A DNA stretch of 64,000 bases from Planctomycetota bacterium (GTDB lineage Bacteria; Planctomycetota; Phycisphaerae; Phycisphaerales; SM1A02): contig JAAERN010000076.1 in NCBI GenBank assembly GCA_024230295.1, positions 1 to 64,000 on the forward strand, in the 5' to 3' direction. Within the stretch, counting starts at the first letter, position 1. Each line of letters opens with the position of its first letter. The notes under the pieces were generated by a model, which was given only the letters and a program-made list of their open reading frames with translations, ran no database searches and was not told the origin of the DNA. This document shows, one piece after another, positions 1-7,935 of this stretch. The position numbers and the translations under genes were made by a program.

Positions 1-237
1 GGAGAAGGAACGCACCATCACCAAGAAGGACTACGACCAGGCTCTCGCCAAGATGACCGAGATGGTCAAAGCCGGCGAGATCACTCGCGAGCAGATGGAG
101 CAGCGACTCAAGCGCATGAAGCAGAGTATGGAGAAGGAACGCACCATCACCAAGAAGGACTACGACCAGGCTCTCGCCAAGATGACCGAGATGGTCAAAG
201 CCGGCGAGATCACTCGCGAGCAGATGGAGCAGCGACT
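1..237 (+). repeat. 129-bp coding tandem repeat
   Basis: Bases 1-108 are repeated without mismatch at 130-237, giving a period of 129 bp (43 codons). Divergence begins at 109/238. The array runs off the left edge, so its copy number is unknown. Identity at the DNA level, including third codon positions, points to recent duplication or gene conversion. Confidence 0.95.
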
Positions 238-397
238 TGAGCGAATGGGACGGATCGTGGCTGGAGAAGATCAGCCAGATGGCACTTCCGATGAGTGCCG
301 CGTACTTGGTATCGTTCTGCGCAAGGCCGTAAGCACTGGCGAGATGACCGCCGAAGAAGCCAAGGCTGCGTGGGAAGCTGCCTGCGGCAAAAAGTGA
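2..397 (+). CDS. Repeat protein, 3' part (5' end outside window)
   Basis: The frame is open to the left edge, so this is the C-terminal part of a longer protein. It holds two nearly identical 43-residue units, each made of two half-units of about 21-22 residues of the form ITxxxxxxxLxxM (TITKKDYDQALAKM and EITREQMEQRLKRM). A diverged copy lies near the C-terminus (GEMTAEEAKAAWEAACG), ending in GKK. The pattern is two short charged helices per unit and recalls SHOCT-like or EF-hand-like 'G-x-I/L-T-x-E' modules seen in planctomycete proteins, but I cannot name a family. No signal or membrane segment is visible in the part present. A perfect hairpin terminator follows at 426-453. Function unknown. 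Confidence 0.75.
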   Translation, partial: EKERTITKKDYDQALAKMTEMVKAGEITREQMEQRLKRMKQSMEKERTITKKDYDQALAKMTEMVKAGEITREQMEQRLERMGRIVAGEDQPDGTSDECRVLGIVLRKAVSTGEMTAEEAKAAWEAACGKK

Positions 398-425
398 GAA
401 GTCAATTCGTTCAAGAAAGAAGAAG

Positions 426-453
426 ACACACCCCCGCCATTGCGGGGGTGTGT
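426..453. terminator. Bidirectional hairpin terminator
   Basis: A perfect 12-bp stem (426-437 with 442-453) closes a CATT loop between two convergent genes (stops at 397 and 482). Read on the minus strand it is followed by CTTCTTCTTTCTTG, a T-rich tract. On the plus strand the following bases are only weakly T-rich. It therefore suits the minus-strand gene best but probably serves both. Confidence 0.8.
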
Positions 454-481
454 TCCATTACCGCTTAGGTGCAACCAGCAA

Positions 482-1210
482 TCAATCGCGATTCATCAGA
501 AACACGACGATGTAGTAGAACATCATCATGACCGAAGCGAAAAGTCCAAGTGACGCGGCGACATGCTGATCAGTCCGCCAGTCGTACATGGCAGCTGAGG
601 TCTGGTAGAGCAACATGCTGGCTGCGAGCAGTACCATGAGACCCGCGAAGAAGATGCCCAGGTGGAATCCGAAGATGACCGCGCCGACGATGGTCAGCAG
701 GGCCGCGATGCCACCGACAGCGACGACGCCTCGAAGCCACGAGAAGTTCACACCGGAGATCAGTACATAGGCAGTCAGTGCTCCACTCACGCCAAACGTC
801 ACGATCGCAGCGGTGCTCAGGATGCCGTCTCCACCCGGAGCCCGCGTCGCGATGAAAAGCAGTGGCGCGAAGATGAACGCCTCGGCGAGCACATAGAGTC
901 CCAACCCGAGGTATTGCGGCCCCGGTCCAGCCTCGCTGCGAGCGAGTTTGTCGGCCCCGTAGGCCACGCCCATGAAGAGTCCGATCACGATGAGCCAGGT
1001 GAACCGACCACCGGCTATGGTCTGGACGAGCGGTGCGATGAAAGACGATCGCAGCAGCAGTGCTTCGACGATGACGAACAGCACGATCGCCAAGCCCAGA
1101 TGCAGATATGTCCGACGCAAAAACGACACCCGAGCGGCGTCCATGTGCGTGACGCCCTCCCGAGCGGGACGAGCGTGCGGGTTCAGCCAGTTTCGTGATT
1201 CAAGGGGCAT
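482..1210 (-). CDS. Bax inhibitor-1/YccA family membrane protein
   Basis: A 242-residue integral membrane protein with about seven hydrophobic segments. It begins with a soluble N-terminus, then RRTYLHLGLAI, the usual entry to the first segment of BI-1/YccA proteins, and ends SLGLFASVMMMFYYIVVFLM plus a short charged tail. Bacterial members are membrane proteins linked to protease control (YccA with FtsH) or ion leak; no specific role can be read here. The start chosen is the ATG at 1210; an in-frame TTG at 1225 is less likely. The upstream neighbour is the symporter stop at 1277, 66 bp away, so it may be the last gene of that transcription unit. Confidence 0.85.
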   Translation of the reverse strand: MPLESRNWLNPHARPAREGVTHMDAARVSFLRRTYLHLGLAIVLFVIVEALLLRSSFIAPLVQTIAGGRFTWLIVIGLFMGVAYGADKLARSEAGPGPQYLGLGLYVLAEAFIFAPLLFIATRAPGGDGILSTAAIVTFGVSGALTAYVLISGVNFSWLRGVVAVGGIAALLTIVGAVIFGFHLGIFFAGLMVLLAASMLLYQTSAAMYDWRTDQHVAASLGLFASVMMMFYYIVVFLMNRD

Positions 1211-1276
1211 GGGTGCAGTCTCCAACTATGTTCGGGAGCGAATGGTATCCCCCGCACACGCTCAATACCACTTTCT

Positions 1277-3274
1277 TCACTCGTCCGCATTGTGATGGTC
1301 GATGACGCGACCATCGTCTGCTTCGCTGGCCTGGTAGGTGCGGAGTTTGTGAAACATCGCCTGTAGGTTCTGGATACCGCCAATGGTGAACCAAATGACA
1401 ATGATGGTGGCGGTGGCCAGCGCAAGGGTGGTGTACCAGCCCCAGGCGGTTGCCCAGAAGCCGCTTCCAGGGGCCCAACCGAGGAAGTGGGCGATGAGGG
1501 CAGTCGCAAAAACTGCGGTGAAGATGACTGGCCAGGCGAGCGTGATGGCAGTGACCCAGCGGTCGCGAGTAGTCATTTCGCTGTCGAATCCGAGACGCTC
1601 CATCAGAACGGCGAGGCGGCGCTTCGCAATATTGGTTCCCTTGGCGGCGTCCTCGCTCAACGCATACTTGCCGCGGTGCAGCATGCGGTCCATATTGAAT
1701 GGTTTGCGACATGTAGCCAGCGAGACACACACGTAACAGCCGATCGAGATGGCAATTGACCAGAACGTGAGTTCCTGCCCTGTCACACCCTCACGGGCCC
1801 AGCGGATGAGATCAAACATCGCGCCGTCGCCCGTGACCACGGTGTCGGGCAACTGCTTGGCTGCAATGCCGCCGCATGAGATCACCATTCCCGAAATCAT
1901 CGCAGTCCACGCCCCAGCTGTCGTGCCGCGGCTCCAATACAGCCCGCCGATGATCGCGCTTCCGGCGCCGCCTACGAAGATCGCGCCCGTGAGCGCGAGG
2001 AACATCGCGACATACTGCGTCGGCGTGTACACCATCGAGAAAATGAAGGCGAAAATGGCAACGCCAAGGATGCTCAGCCGCAGCAGCCAGAGGTGTGCGT
2101 TCGCGGAAAGCGGCGTTCGACGAAACGGCAGCACCACGTCCTGAATGAAGATCGATCCCCATGAGTGCAGATACGTATCGTTGGTCGAAATGAAGGCGCC
2201 CAGAAGCGCCGCTGCGAACAATCCCAGAAGTCCACTCGGAAGCATGAGCGCGGCCGCGGCAGGCGCGCGGACCTCGGCCTGGAGCGCCTCGGTCGCCTGC
2301 GCACCTGTCACAGCATCAATGCCCTCAGCGATACCCGCAAACTTCGGATCCACCTGGGCTGCGCGAATACACACCGGCAAGATGAGCGTCACCAGCATCA
2401 AGACCCGAAACCGCCACCCCGAGAGGATGTTCGCCATCTTCGCTTCGTGCGGCGTGATGGCCGAAGCGTTGTAGCCGCTGGTGCCCTGCCAACTGAGCAT
2501 GCCATAGAAAAGTACGATGACGGCGATCACCCAATACCACGCGTTGAACTGCTCCTCCGCCCCGAGATCAAATGGATTCGTGAGCGACTTTCCTGGCGGC
2601 GCTGCTTCGAACGCCAGTTCAATGCTGCTCCACGGCACGAGCCACAACAGGTATGCCATGACGGCCAGAAACACCCAGTTCGCGAACGTCCCCTGAATCC
2701 AGTCGGTGACAATGACCGCAACCTGCCCGCCCATGAAGACAAAGAACAGGGCCGTCCCGAGCAGCATCACCATGAACGACACGAAGACCGACACTTCGAC
2801 GCCGCCCACAATCCAATACTCTGGCAGCCCGAGCAGCACGATGAAGAACCTCGCAGCGACAGCGGGAAAGATGCCGTAGTTCAGGATTCCAGAGAGGAAT
2901 GCGACGAGGCCTCCAAAGACACGGAATCTCTTGCTGTAGCGAAGTTCGAAGAACTGCGCCATCGTCATCGCACGAGTCTGGCGATAGCGGTACACCACCC
3001 AGCCGCTTAGCGCCAGGATGATCATCGCCGGGCCTTCCATCCATCCCCAGAAGACAGATGTGAAGCCGACGTCGTAGTACTGCTGCCAGAACCACACCAG
3101 CGAGATCACGCCCACTTGGGCCATGCCGTAGGCGACGGTGATCAGATATCGACCTGCACAACGATTCGCGGCAAGGAATCCTGAGACGCTTCGGGCGTGC
3201 CGCCGAGTACGCAGAGCCGCGATGAGCAGCACGACGGGCAGCGCCGCGAGAATGATCCAGTCGACCCAGATCAC
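1277..3274 (-). CDS. Sodium:solute symporter (SSS family)
   Basis: A 665-residue multi-spanning transporter with about 13-15 hydrophobic segments. The opening VDWIILAALPVVLL, then FWGWMEGPAMII and AMTMAQFFELRYSKRFR, are typical of planctomycete SSS-family Na+/solute symporters. The C-terminal third has further membrane segments separated by a long charged loop. The start is the GTG at 3274, whose bases overlap the stop of the upstream alpha-mannosidase (GTGA, 3271-3274). An upstream extension to 3388 would lie inside that gene and is rejected. Coupling to GH38 suggests uptake of a sugar or glycan breakdown product, but the substrate cannot be read from sequence. Confidence 0.88.
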   Translation of the reverse strand: MIWVDWIILAALPVVLLIAALRTRRHARSVSGFLAANRCAGRYLITVAYGMAQVGVISLVWFWQQYYDVGFTSVFWGWMEGPAMIILALSGWVVYRYRQTRAMTMAQFFELRYSKRFRVFGGLVAFLSGILNYGIFPAVAARFFIVLLGLPEYWIVGGVEVSVFVSFMVMLLGTALFFVFMGGQVAVIVTDWIQGTFANWVFLAVMAYLLWLVPWSSIELAFEAAPPGKSLTNPFDLGAEEQFNAWYWVIAVIVLFYGMLSWQGTSGYNASAITPHEAKMANILSGWRFRVLMLVTLILPVCIRAAQVDPKFAGIAEGIDAVTGAQATEALQAEVRAPAAAALMLPSGLLGLFAAALLGAFISTNDTYLHSWGSIFIQDVVLPFRRTPLSANAHLWLLRLSILGVAIFAFIFSMVYTPTQYVAMFLALTGAIFVGGAGSAIIGGLYWSRGTTAGAWTAMISGMVISCGGIAAKQLPDTVVTGDGAMFDLIRWAREGVTGQELTFWSIAISIGCYVCVSLATCRKPFNMDRMLHRGKYALSEDAAKGTNIAKRRLAVLMERLGFDSEMTTRDRWVTAITLAWPVIFTAVFATALIAHFLGWAPGSGFWATAWGWYTTLALATATIIVIWFTIGGIQNLQAMFHKLRTYQASEADDGRVIDHHNADE

Positions 3275-6246
3275 GCGGGTCGCTCGATCCGGATGGTGGC
3301 TATTTCGAAGGGACGAAGACCGACGCGAACCGCGCGGCCATCGGCGACACACGCATCGGACGGTTTCACCCGCTCGAGGCAGTCGCACATCTGAACATCA
3401 CCGTAGTCGTCAGCCAACCGCAGCACCGCAGTCCCGTGACCACCATGTTTTTCGACCAGCCGAACAATGCAAGCTCGGCCGTCCTCTGATGGCTTGACTG
3501 CGGCGATTTCCACGGCAACGGGCCCGATCGTCTCCAGCGAGAACGGCGCCGCTCGCCTTCCTGTGGACTCTCGGAACGGCCGCGTGAGCGTCTCCGCCTC
3601 GGCGTCAACTCCTGCGGCACGCCAATCGCCCGCATGCGGCATGAGCGCCCACCGCAGCGAGTGTTGCCCGCGGTCAGCCTTTGGATCCGGAAAGATGCTC
3701 GACCGAAGAAGCGTCAGGCCCAGCAATCCGTGCTCGATACTCCGTCCGTAGATGGCACGGTCGAGGACCGCAAGCCCACGCCCGGGCTCGGAAATGTCCA
3801 TCCAGCGGTGGCCCGGAACCTCGAACTGCGCCCGCTCCCACGAAGTGTTTCGATGCGTTGGCCGCTCGAGACACCCGAATTGAATACCGCAGGTTGCGGT
3901 GCGGCTGCGAATACTCGTCGGAAAGTCGACACGAAGTACACGGCGGTCTTCATGCCAGTCGATGTCAACCTGCACATCGACGCGGCAAGCGCCGGCATCC
4001 AGCGTGTAGCGAAGCACCGATGAGCTTGCTGCGCCAATGCTTCGCCGCACCTCAACGACGGCGCGCAGCGGGCCAAACTCGACGAGTTCGACGCTGCTCG
4101 GTCGGTCCAATGGGACTTCGTGATCGCGGTAATCGTGATCGAGATTCCACGCATCCCACTGCCGTGGCCGGTCTTCGTACAAACGGAACTCACCGACTCG
4201 CATCTTCCAGCCGGTTTCGTCTGTAGCAACATCAAGCGGCGTGTCACAACTGCGAAGGCCCTTCAGACATCCACATCCGCCGACGCGAAATGACACGATG
4301 CCGTTGTCCACACTCGTCCCTTCGCAGGTCACTGGCTTGACCGATGCCGGCGGCCCTAATGTCGAAATACTGCTCGCGAGCGCCGGAACACCGTCCGCCC
4401 AGCGAAGTTCGCCGCCAATCCGAACGACGCCGCTTCGAGACGTTGATGCCGGATTGAAGACCGCGTCACCTGTCCCAAGATCCTCTGCGATGATGGCGTC
4501 GACACTTGAGGACGTTGCCACGCACGCCTCACACGCATCGGCGTACACCTCGGCAATTGATGAGCCGGGAAGGATGTCGTGGAACTGGTGCAGCAGTACG
4601 CTCGTCCAGCAGGCGTCCAGCGTGGAGGCGGTCTTGGGTGTCTGCGCGCCGACCAACTCGGCAACACGCAGCGACTCTTCGAGATCCAGATTGGCTCGCT
4701 TGAGCCACGCCTGTGAGGTGTAGATACCGCGGTGCCCCTCCATATACAACTCGCCGTCCCAGACCGGCAATGAGGGCGCCTCATGCAACCGAGCACACAA
4801 TGTGTCCACGCGACCAAACTGCGTTGAGGGCAGTCCACCAGCGGCACGCGAGGCGCGCACGCGATCAATCTGTTCCTGCGTCGGTCCCCCACCGCCATCG
4901 CCATAGCCGAAAGGCTGCAGCCACTGTGACGGCGCCCCGTGATCCTTCTCGATGACATTACGCTCGCCGGCAAGAAGATCGCTCGGCGCGATTTCTGAAT
5001 TGTAATTGTGACCGGGCGTCATATGCGAGACGATGTCCGTGCCGTCGATGCCCCGCCATCGGAACGTAACGTGCGGAAAGTCGTTGACTTCATTCCACGC
5101 AATCTTGTTGGTGATGAACGTGTCGAGCCCGGATTGCCTCGCAATCTGTGGAAGCGAGGCCGGGAATCCGAACGTATCGGGCAGGTACAGATGCCGCTGC
5201 CCCGCCGCATCGCCGAATCGCGAGGCCCACCAGGCCGTACCTTTGATGATCTGACGAATGAGGGATTCGCCCGACGGAATCAGACAGTCGGGTTCGACCC
5301 ACATACCGCCGCCTGCCTCCCAACGTCCTTCCTGGACGCGATCGCTGATCTGCGCAAAGATCGCAGGCTGTTGTTCTTCCATCCAGGCGTACTGCTGAGG
5401 TTGGCTGCAGAGGAACGTGAAGTCTTCATTTCGTTCCATGAGCCGAAGTATCGTGGCGAACGTGCGCGTGCACTTTCGCTTGGTTTCATCAAGGGTCCAG
5501 AGCCACGCGGTATCGATGTGGGCGTGGCCGATGGCAGTGCAGACCGTGCTTGAAGGTGCGCCAGTGCTGATGGTCTCGTCCAGAATCTCCAGAGCTCGCA
5601 GCGCACCCGATCGTGGGGTGGCTAGATCGACAGACGTCATCACCTCGTGCAAGGCCGCCGCAATTCGCTGGGCGGCGGCGCCATCGCGAGGGAGCGTCTG
5701 CAGGAACCGCCGCGAAAAGTCGAAGCGGCTGACGAGTTGCTGCGTAACCGAATCGATTCGAACCAACTCGGCGTAGTCCAGTCTTCCGGGAGCCTCCTCG
5801 CGCCAGCGGGCCCGGACTTCCTGCTCATCCCACCAGAATGTGCTGATGCCGAGAGGGAGATTGCACGCCGCCTCGATCAGCATGTCATCGAGGGGCGTCT
5901 CGCTCGGCAGCACCGCGAGATCGTGGTTGGCATCGAAACCATGGAATGGAACGCCCCTCAGTCGTAGGAGTGCCTCTGTGCCACTGGAAAACCGAATCGC
6001 ATGTTCCCCCGCTCCATCTGGAACCTCCCCCTGAAGCCGAAACCATGCGGTCGACCACACCGGTCCCCACCGCCAGCCCGATGGAATGCAGGTGTATTTC
6101 TCCTGAGCCGCCTGCTCAAACGTAACGCGTTCTGACGTCTGCCAGACTGAAACTTCAAGTTGGCGGCGGTCGGTGAAAACAGCAGGGGCAAGCACCTCGT
6201 TCTGGAAGTTCCTGAAGCGAACATCGTCATATTCATGTCTGTGCAC
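3271..6246 (-). CDS. Alpha-mannosidase, glycoside hydrolase family 38
   Basis: A 991-residue enzyme with the GH38 layout: an N-terminal beta domain, catalytic domain and long C-terminal beta domains. Visible motifs are GHAHIDTAWLW at about residue 239 (zinc ligands His and Asp), LPDTFGFP at about 353 (the Asp is the family's catalytic nucleophile and a zinc ligand) and HQFHDILPGS at about 552 (zinc-ligand His). No signal peptide is seen, so cytoplasmic action on imported oligosaccharides is likely. It starts at GTG 6246; no better in-frame start exists nearby. Its stop overlaps the symporter start by four bases, so the two are translationally coupled. Specificity beyond alpha-mannoside is not readable. 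Confidence 0.93.
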   Translation of the reverse strand: MHRHEYDDVRFRNFQNEVLAPAVFTDRRQLEVSVWQTSERVTFEQAAQEKYTCIPSGWRWGPVWSTAWFRLQGEVPDGAGEHAIRFSSGTEALLRLRGVPFHGFDANHDLAVLPSETPLDDMLIEAACNLPLGISTFWWDEQEVRARWREEAPGRLDYAELVRIDSVTQQLVSRFDFSRRFLQTLPRDGAAAQRIAAALHEVMTSVDLATPRSGALRALEILDETISTGAPSSTVCTAIGHAHIDTAWLWTLDETKRKCTRTFATILRLMERNEDFTFLCSQPQQYAWMEEQQPAIFAQISDRVQEGRWEAGGGMWVEPDCLIPSGESLIRQIIKGTAWWASRFGDAAGQRHLYLPDTFGFPASLPQIARQSGLDTFITNKIAWNEVNDFPHVTFRWRGIDGTDIVSHMTPGHNYNSEIAPSDLLAGERNVIEKDHGAPSQWLQPFGYGDGGGGPTQEQIDRVRASRAAGGLPSTQFGRVDTLCARLHEAPSLPVWDGELYMEGHRGIYTSQAWLKRANLDLEESLRVAELVGAQTPKTASTLDACWTSVLLHQFHDILPGSSIAEVYADACEACVATSSSVDAIIAEDLGTGDAVFNPASTSRSGVVRIGGELRWADGVPALASSISTLGPPASVKPVTCEGTSVDNGIVSFRVGGCGCLKGLRSCDTPLDVATDETGWKMRVGEFRLYEDRPRQWDAWNLDHDYRDHEVPLDRPSSVELVEFGPLRAVVEVRRSIGAASSSVLRYTLDAGACRVDVQVDIDWHEDRRVLRVDFPTSIRSRTATCGIQFGCLERPTHRNTSWERAQFEVPGHRWMDISEPGRGLAVLDRAIYGRSIEHGLLGLTLLRSSIFPDPKADRGQHSLRWALMPHAGDWRAAGVDAEAETLTRPFRESTGRRAAPFSLETIGPVAVEIAAVKPSEDGRACIVRLVEKHGGHGTAVLRLADDYGDVQMCDCLERVKPSDACVADGRAVRVGLRPFEIATIRIERPA

Positions 6247-6270
6247 GCCGCCAAGGTAGCGTCTCGTAGG

Positions 6271-6561
6271 ATGTCGCTCATGGCAGAGGTGTTCACAGCC
6301 AACGGACCCGACACGCTGATCAGGCTCAAAGCTGTTCCGGGGTCGAGTTGTGACGCCATCGCCGGGCTGCTCGGTGATCGGCTCAAAATTCGCGTCATCG
6401 CCCCACCGGAAGGTGGCAAGGCCAACAAGGCGATCTGCCGCCTGCTCTCCAAGACCCTCGGATGCCCCGTGTCAATCGACGCTGGATGTGGAAGTCCACT
6501 CAAAACAGCACGCGCGGAGGGACTCGGGCCGGATCAGGTGGAGGCAGCGTTGGAAGTGTGA
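6271..6561 (+). CDS. DUF167/YggU family protein
   Basis: A 96-residue protein with the DUF167 core: IRLKAVPGSSCDAI, then the conserved LKIRVIAPPEGGKANKAICR and a final helix. The family is small, soluble and of unsettled function. The start is ATG 6271, with a second ATG at 6280. It lies only 24 bp from the divergent alpha-mannosidase start, and its last 28 bp overlap the convergent MFS transporter gene. Confidence 0.88.
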   Translation: MSLMAEVFTANGPDTLIRLKAVPGSSCDAIAGLLGDRLKIRVIAPPEGGKANKAICRLLSKTLGCPVSIDAGCGSPLKTARAEGLGPDQVEAALEV

Positions 6562-7829
6562 GTGGCCCCCATCGCATCGTCCTGCCGCCCCCGCACAATG
6601 GCGACGATGGCGATGAACACGAAAAACACAAGGCTGCCGATCGCAGCGAGACCGAGTTGTGTGCGAATGGTCGGCCACGCAGCTGCGGCGGTCGCAGGTA
6701 CGGCAAGTGTGAGTAGAAAGAGCGTTCCGCCGAAAGACAAACGGCCGACAAAACTCTGCAGCGAAAGGTACGTCGCGCGGAGTTTGGTTGGAATTGATCC
6801 GGTCACTGCGGCGTTGAGCGGTGGTGTCATGAGGGCGCGCGGGCAGGACCGCAGCAGCAACAGTACGACAATGAGTGGGCTGAGCCACAACGACATCACA
6901 CCAATCGTAAACACCTGGAGTGCCATCGCGATCAAGAGCACGCCCCACAATCCGACGCGATTGCGAATACGAATACTGCGAGCGCCAACCAGCGAGGCCA
7001 GCCAGAATGTGACCGCCACATGCAAGCCGGTCACCAGCGGCGTAGACGCAGCATTGAATCCGTCCTGACCAAGAACCGCCTTGATGTAGGGCTGGAAGTA
7101 TTCGTATGGCACGTGATTCAGCACCAGCATCATGGCTGCAAAGATGAAGAGCAGCAGCAGAGCCGGCGATCGCCACTGCGCCAGACAGGCACCTGCCTGA
7201 GTCAACACATTGGCGCGGGTACGGGCGTCATCGCCTGCGGAGGGCTCACGCATCCGAAGGATGATGATCATCATTGCGATGGCGACAATGAACGAGCACG
7301 CGTAAGGCAGCCGCAAGTCGATGACCGCCACACCGCCGCCGATCAGCGCGGCCCCAGCGGCACCAAGAAAACGTCGTCTGGCGGCGCGAGCTTCGCGGTC
7401 TGCGAATTCGTGCCCAAGACCGCATGCAGCAAGCGCATCGTGATGGATCGCTGTATCAGTGCCACTTCGGAACGCGACACCAGCAGCGCGAAACCCTTGT
7501 CCAATCGCGAAGAATACGAAGAGCGATGAGTTGATTTCCTCTCCCGCGAAAAACCAAGGGCCGGCAAAGAGCATCAAATGGCTGATTACCATCAGCACCG
7601 CCCCGACGAGCAGCGTCGGCCGCCGTCCGAGCCTGTCGCTCAACCAGCCGCTCGGCACCTCAATGGTCACGACCGACAAGAAGTAGATCGCCTCAAGCAA
7701 AAGCACCGCATCAAGCGGGAAATAGTCTGCGAAGTACAGGAAGAACACCGGAACCCAGAATGATGCCTCTGCCAGCGAGGCGTACCACAGATACAGATCA
7801 GCGGTTCGGCGATTGGGCTCGGTGGTCAT
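6534..7829 (-). CDS. Major facilitator superfamily transporter
   Basis: A 431-residue protein with about 12 hydrophobic segments. The loop after segment 2 carries VPSGWLSDRLGRRPTLLVG, the classic MFS motif A (GxxxDRxGRR). The start is ATG 7829; an upstream in-frame start at 7868 adds only 13 non-conserved residues. Substrate unknown. Its 3' end overlaps the convergent DUF167 gene by 28 bp. It follows the RND pump gene (stop 7936) on the same strand, with 106 bp between. Confidence 0.88.
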   Translation of the reverse strand: MTTEPNRRTADLYLWYASLAEASFWVPVFFLYFADYFPLDAVLLLEAIYFLSVVTIEVPSGWLSDRLGRRPTLLVGAVLMVISHLMLFAGPWFFAGEEINSSLFVFFAIGQGFRAAGVAFRSGTDTAIHHDALAACGLGHEFADREARAARRRFLGAAGAALIGGGVAVIDLRLPYACSFIVAIAMMIIILRMREPSAGDDARTRANVLTQAGACLAQWRSPALLLLFIFAAMMLVLNHVPYEYFQPYIKAVLGQDGFNAASTPLVTGLHVAVTFWLASLVGARSIRIRNRVGLWGVLLIAMALQVFTIGVMSLWLSPLIVVLLLLRSCPRALMTPPLNAAVTGSIPTKLRATYLSLQSFVGRLSFGGTLFLLTLAVPATAAAAWPTIRTQLGLAAIGSLVFFVFIAIVAIVRGRQDDAMGATHTSNAAST

Positions 7830-7935
7830 GGGAAGTGCACGATAGCCATTCGATCCGACAGGGAACACTGTCGATCTCCAGGCAATGGCTTACAGAGTCG
7901 CGCACACCTGAACACGTGATCGTAGAGCAGATACG

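Noticed and set aside
2165-3010. 281-residue open frame on the plus strand
   Set aside because: Antisense to the symporter; composition rich in Arg, His and Gln with no domain.
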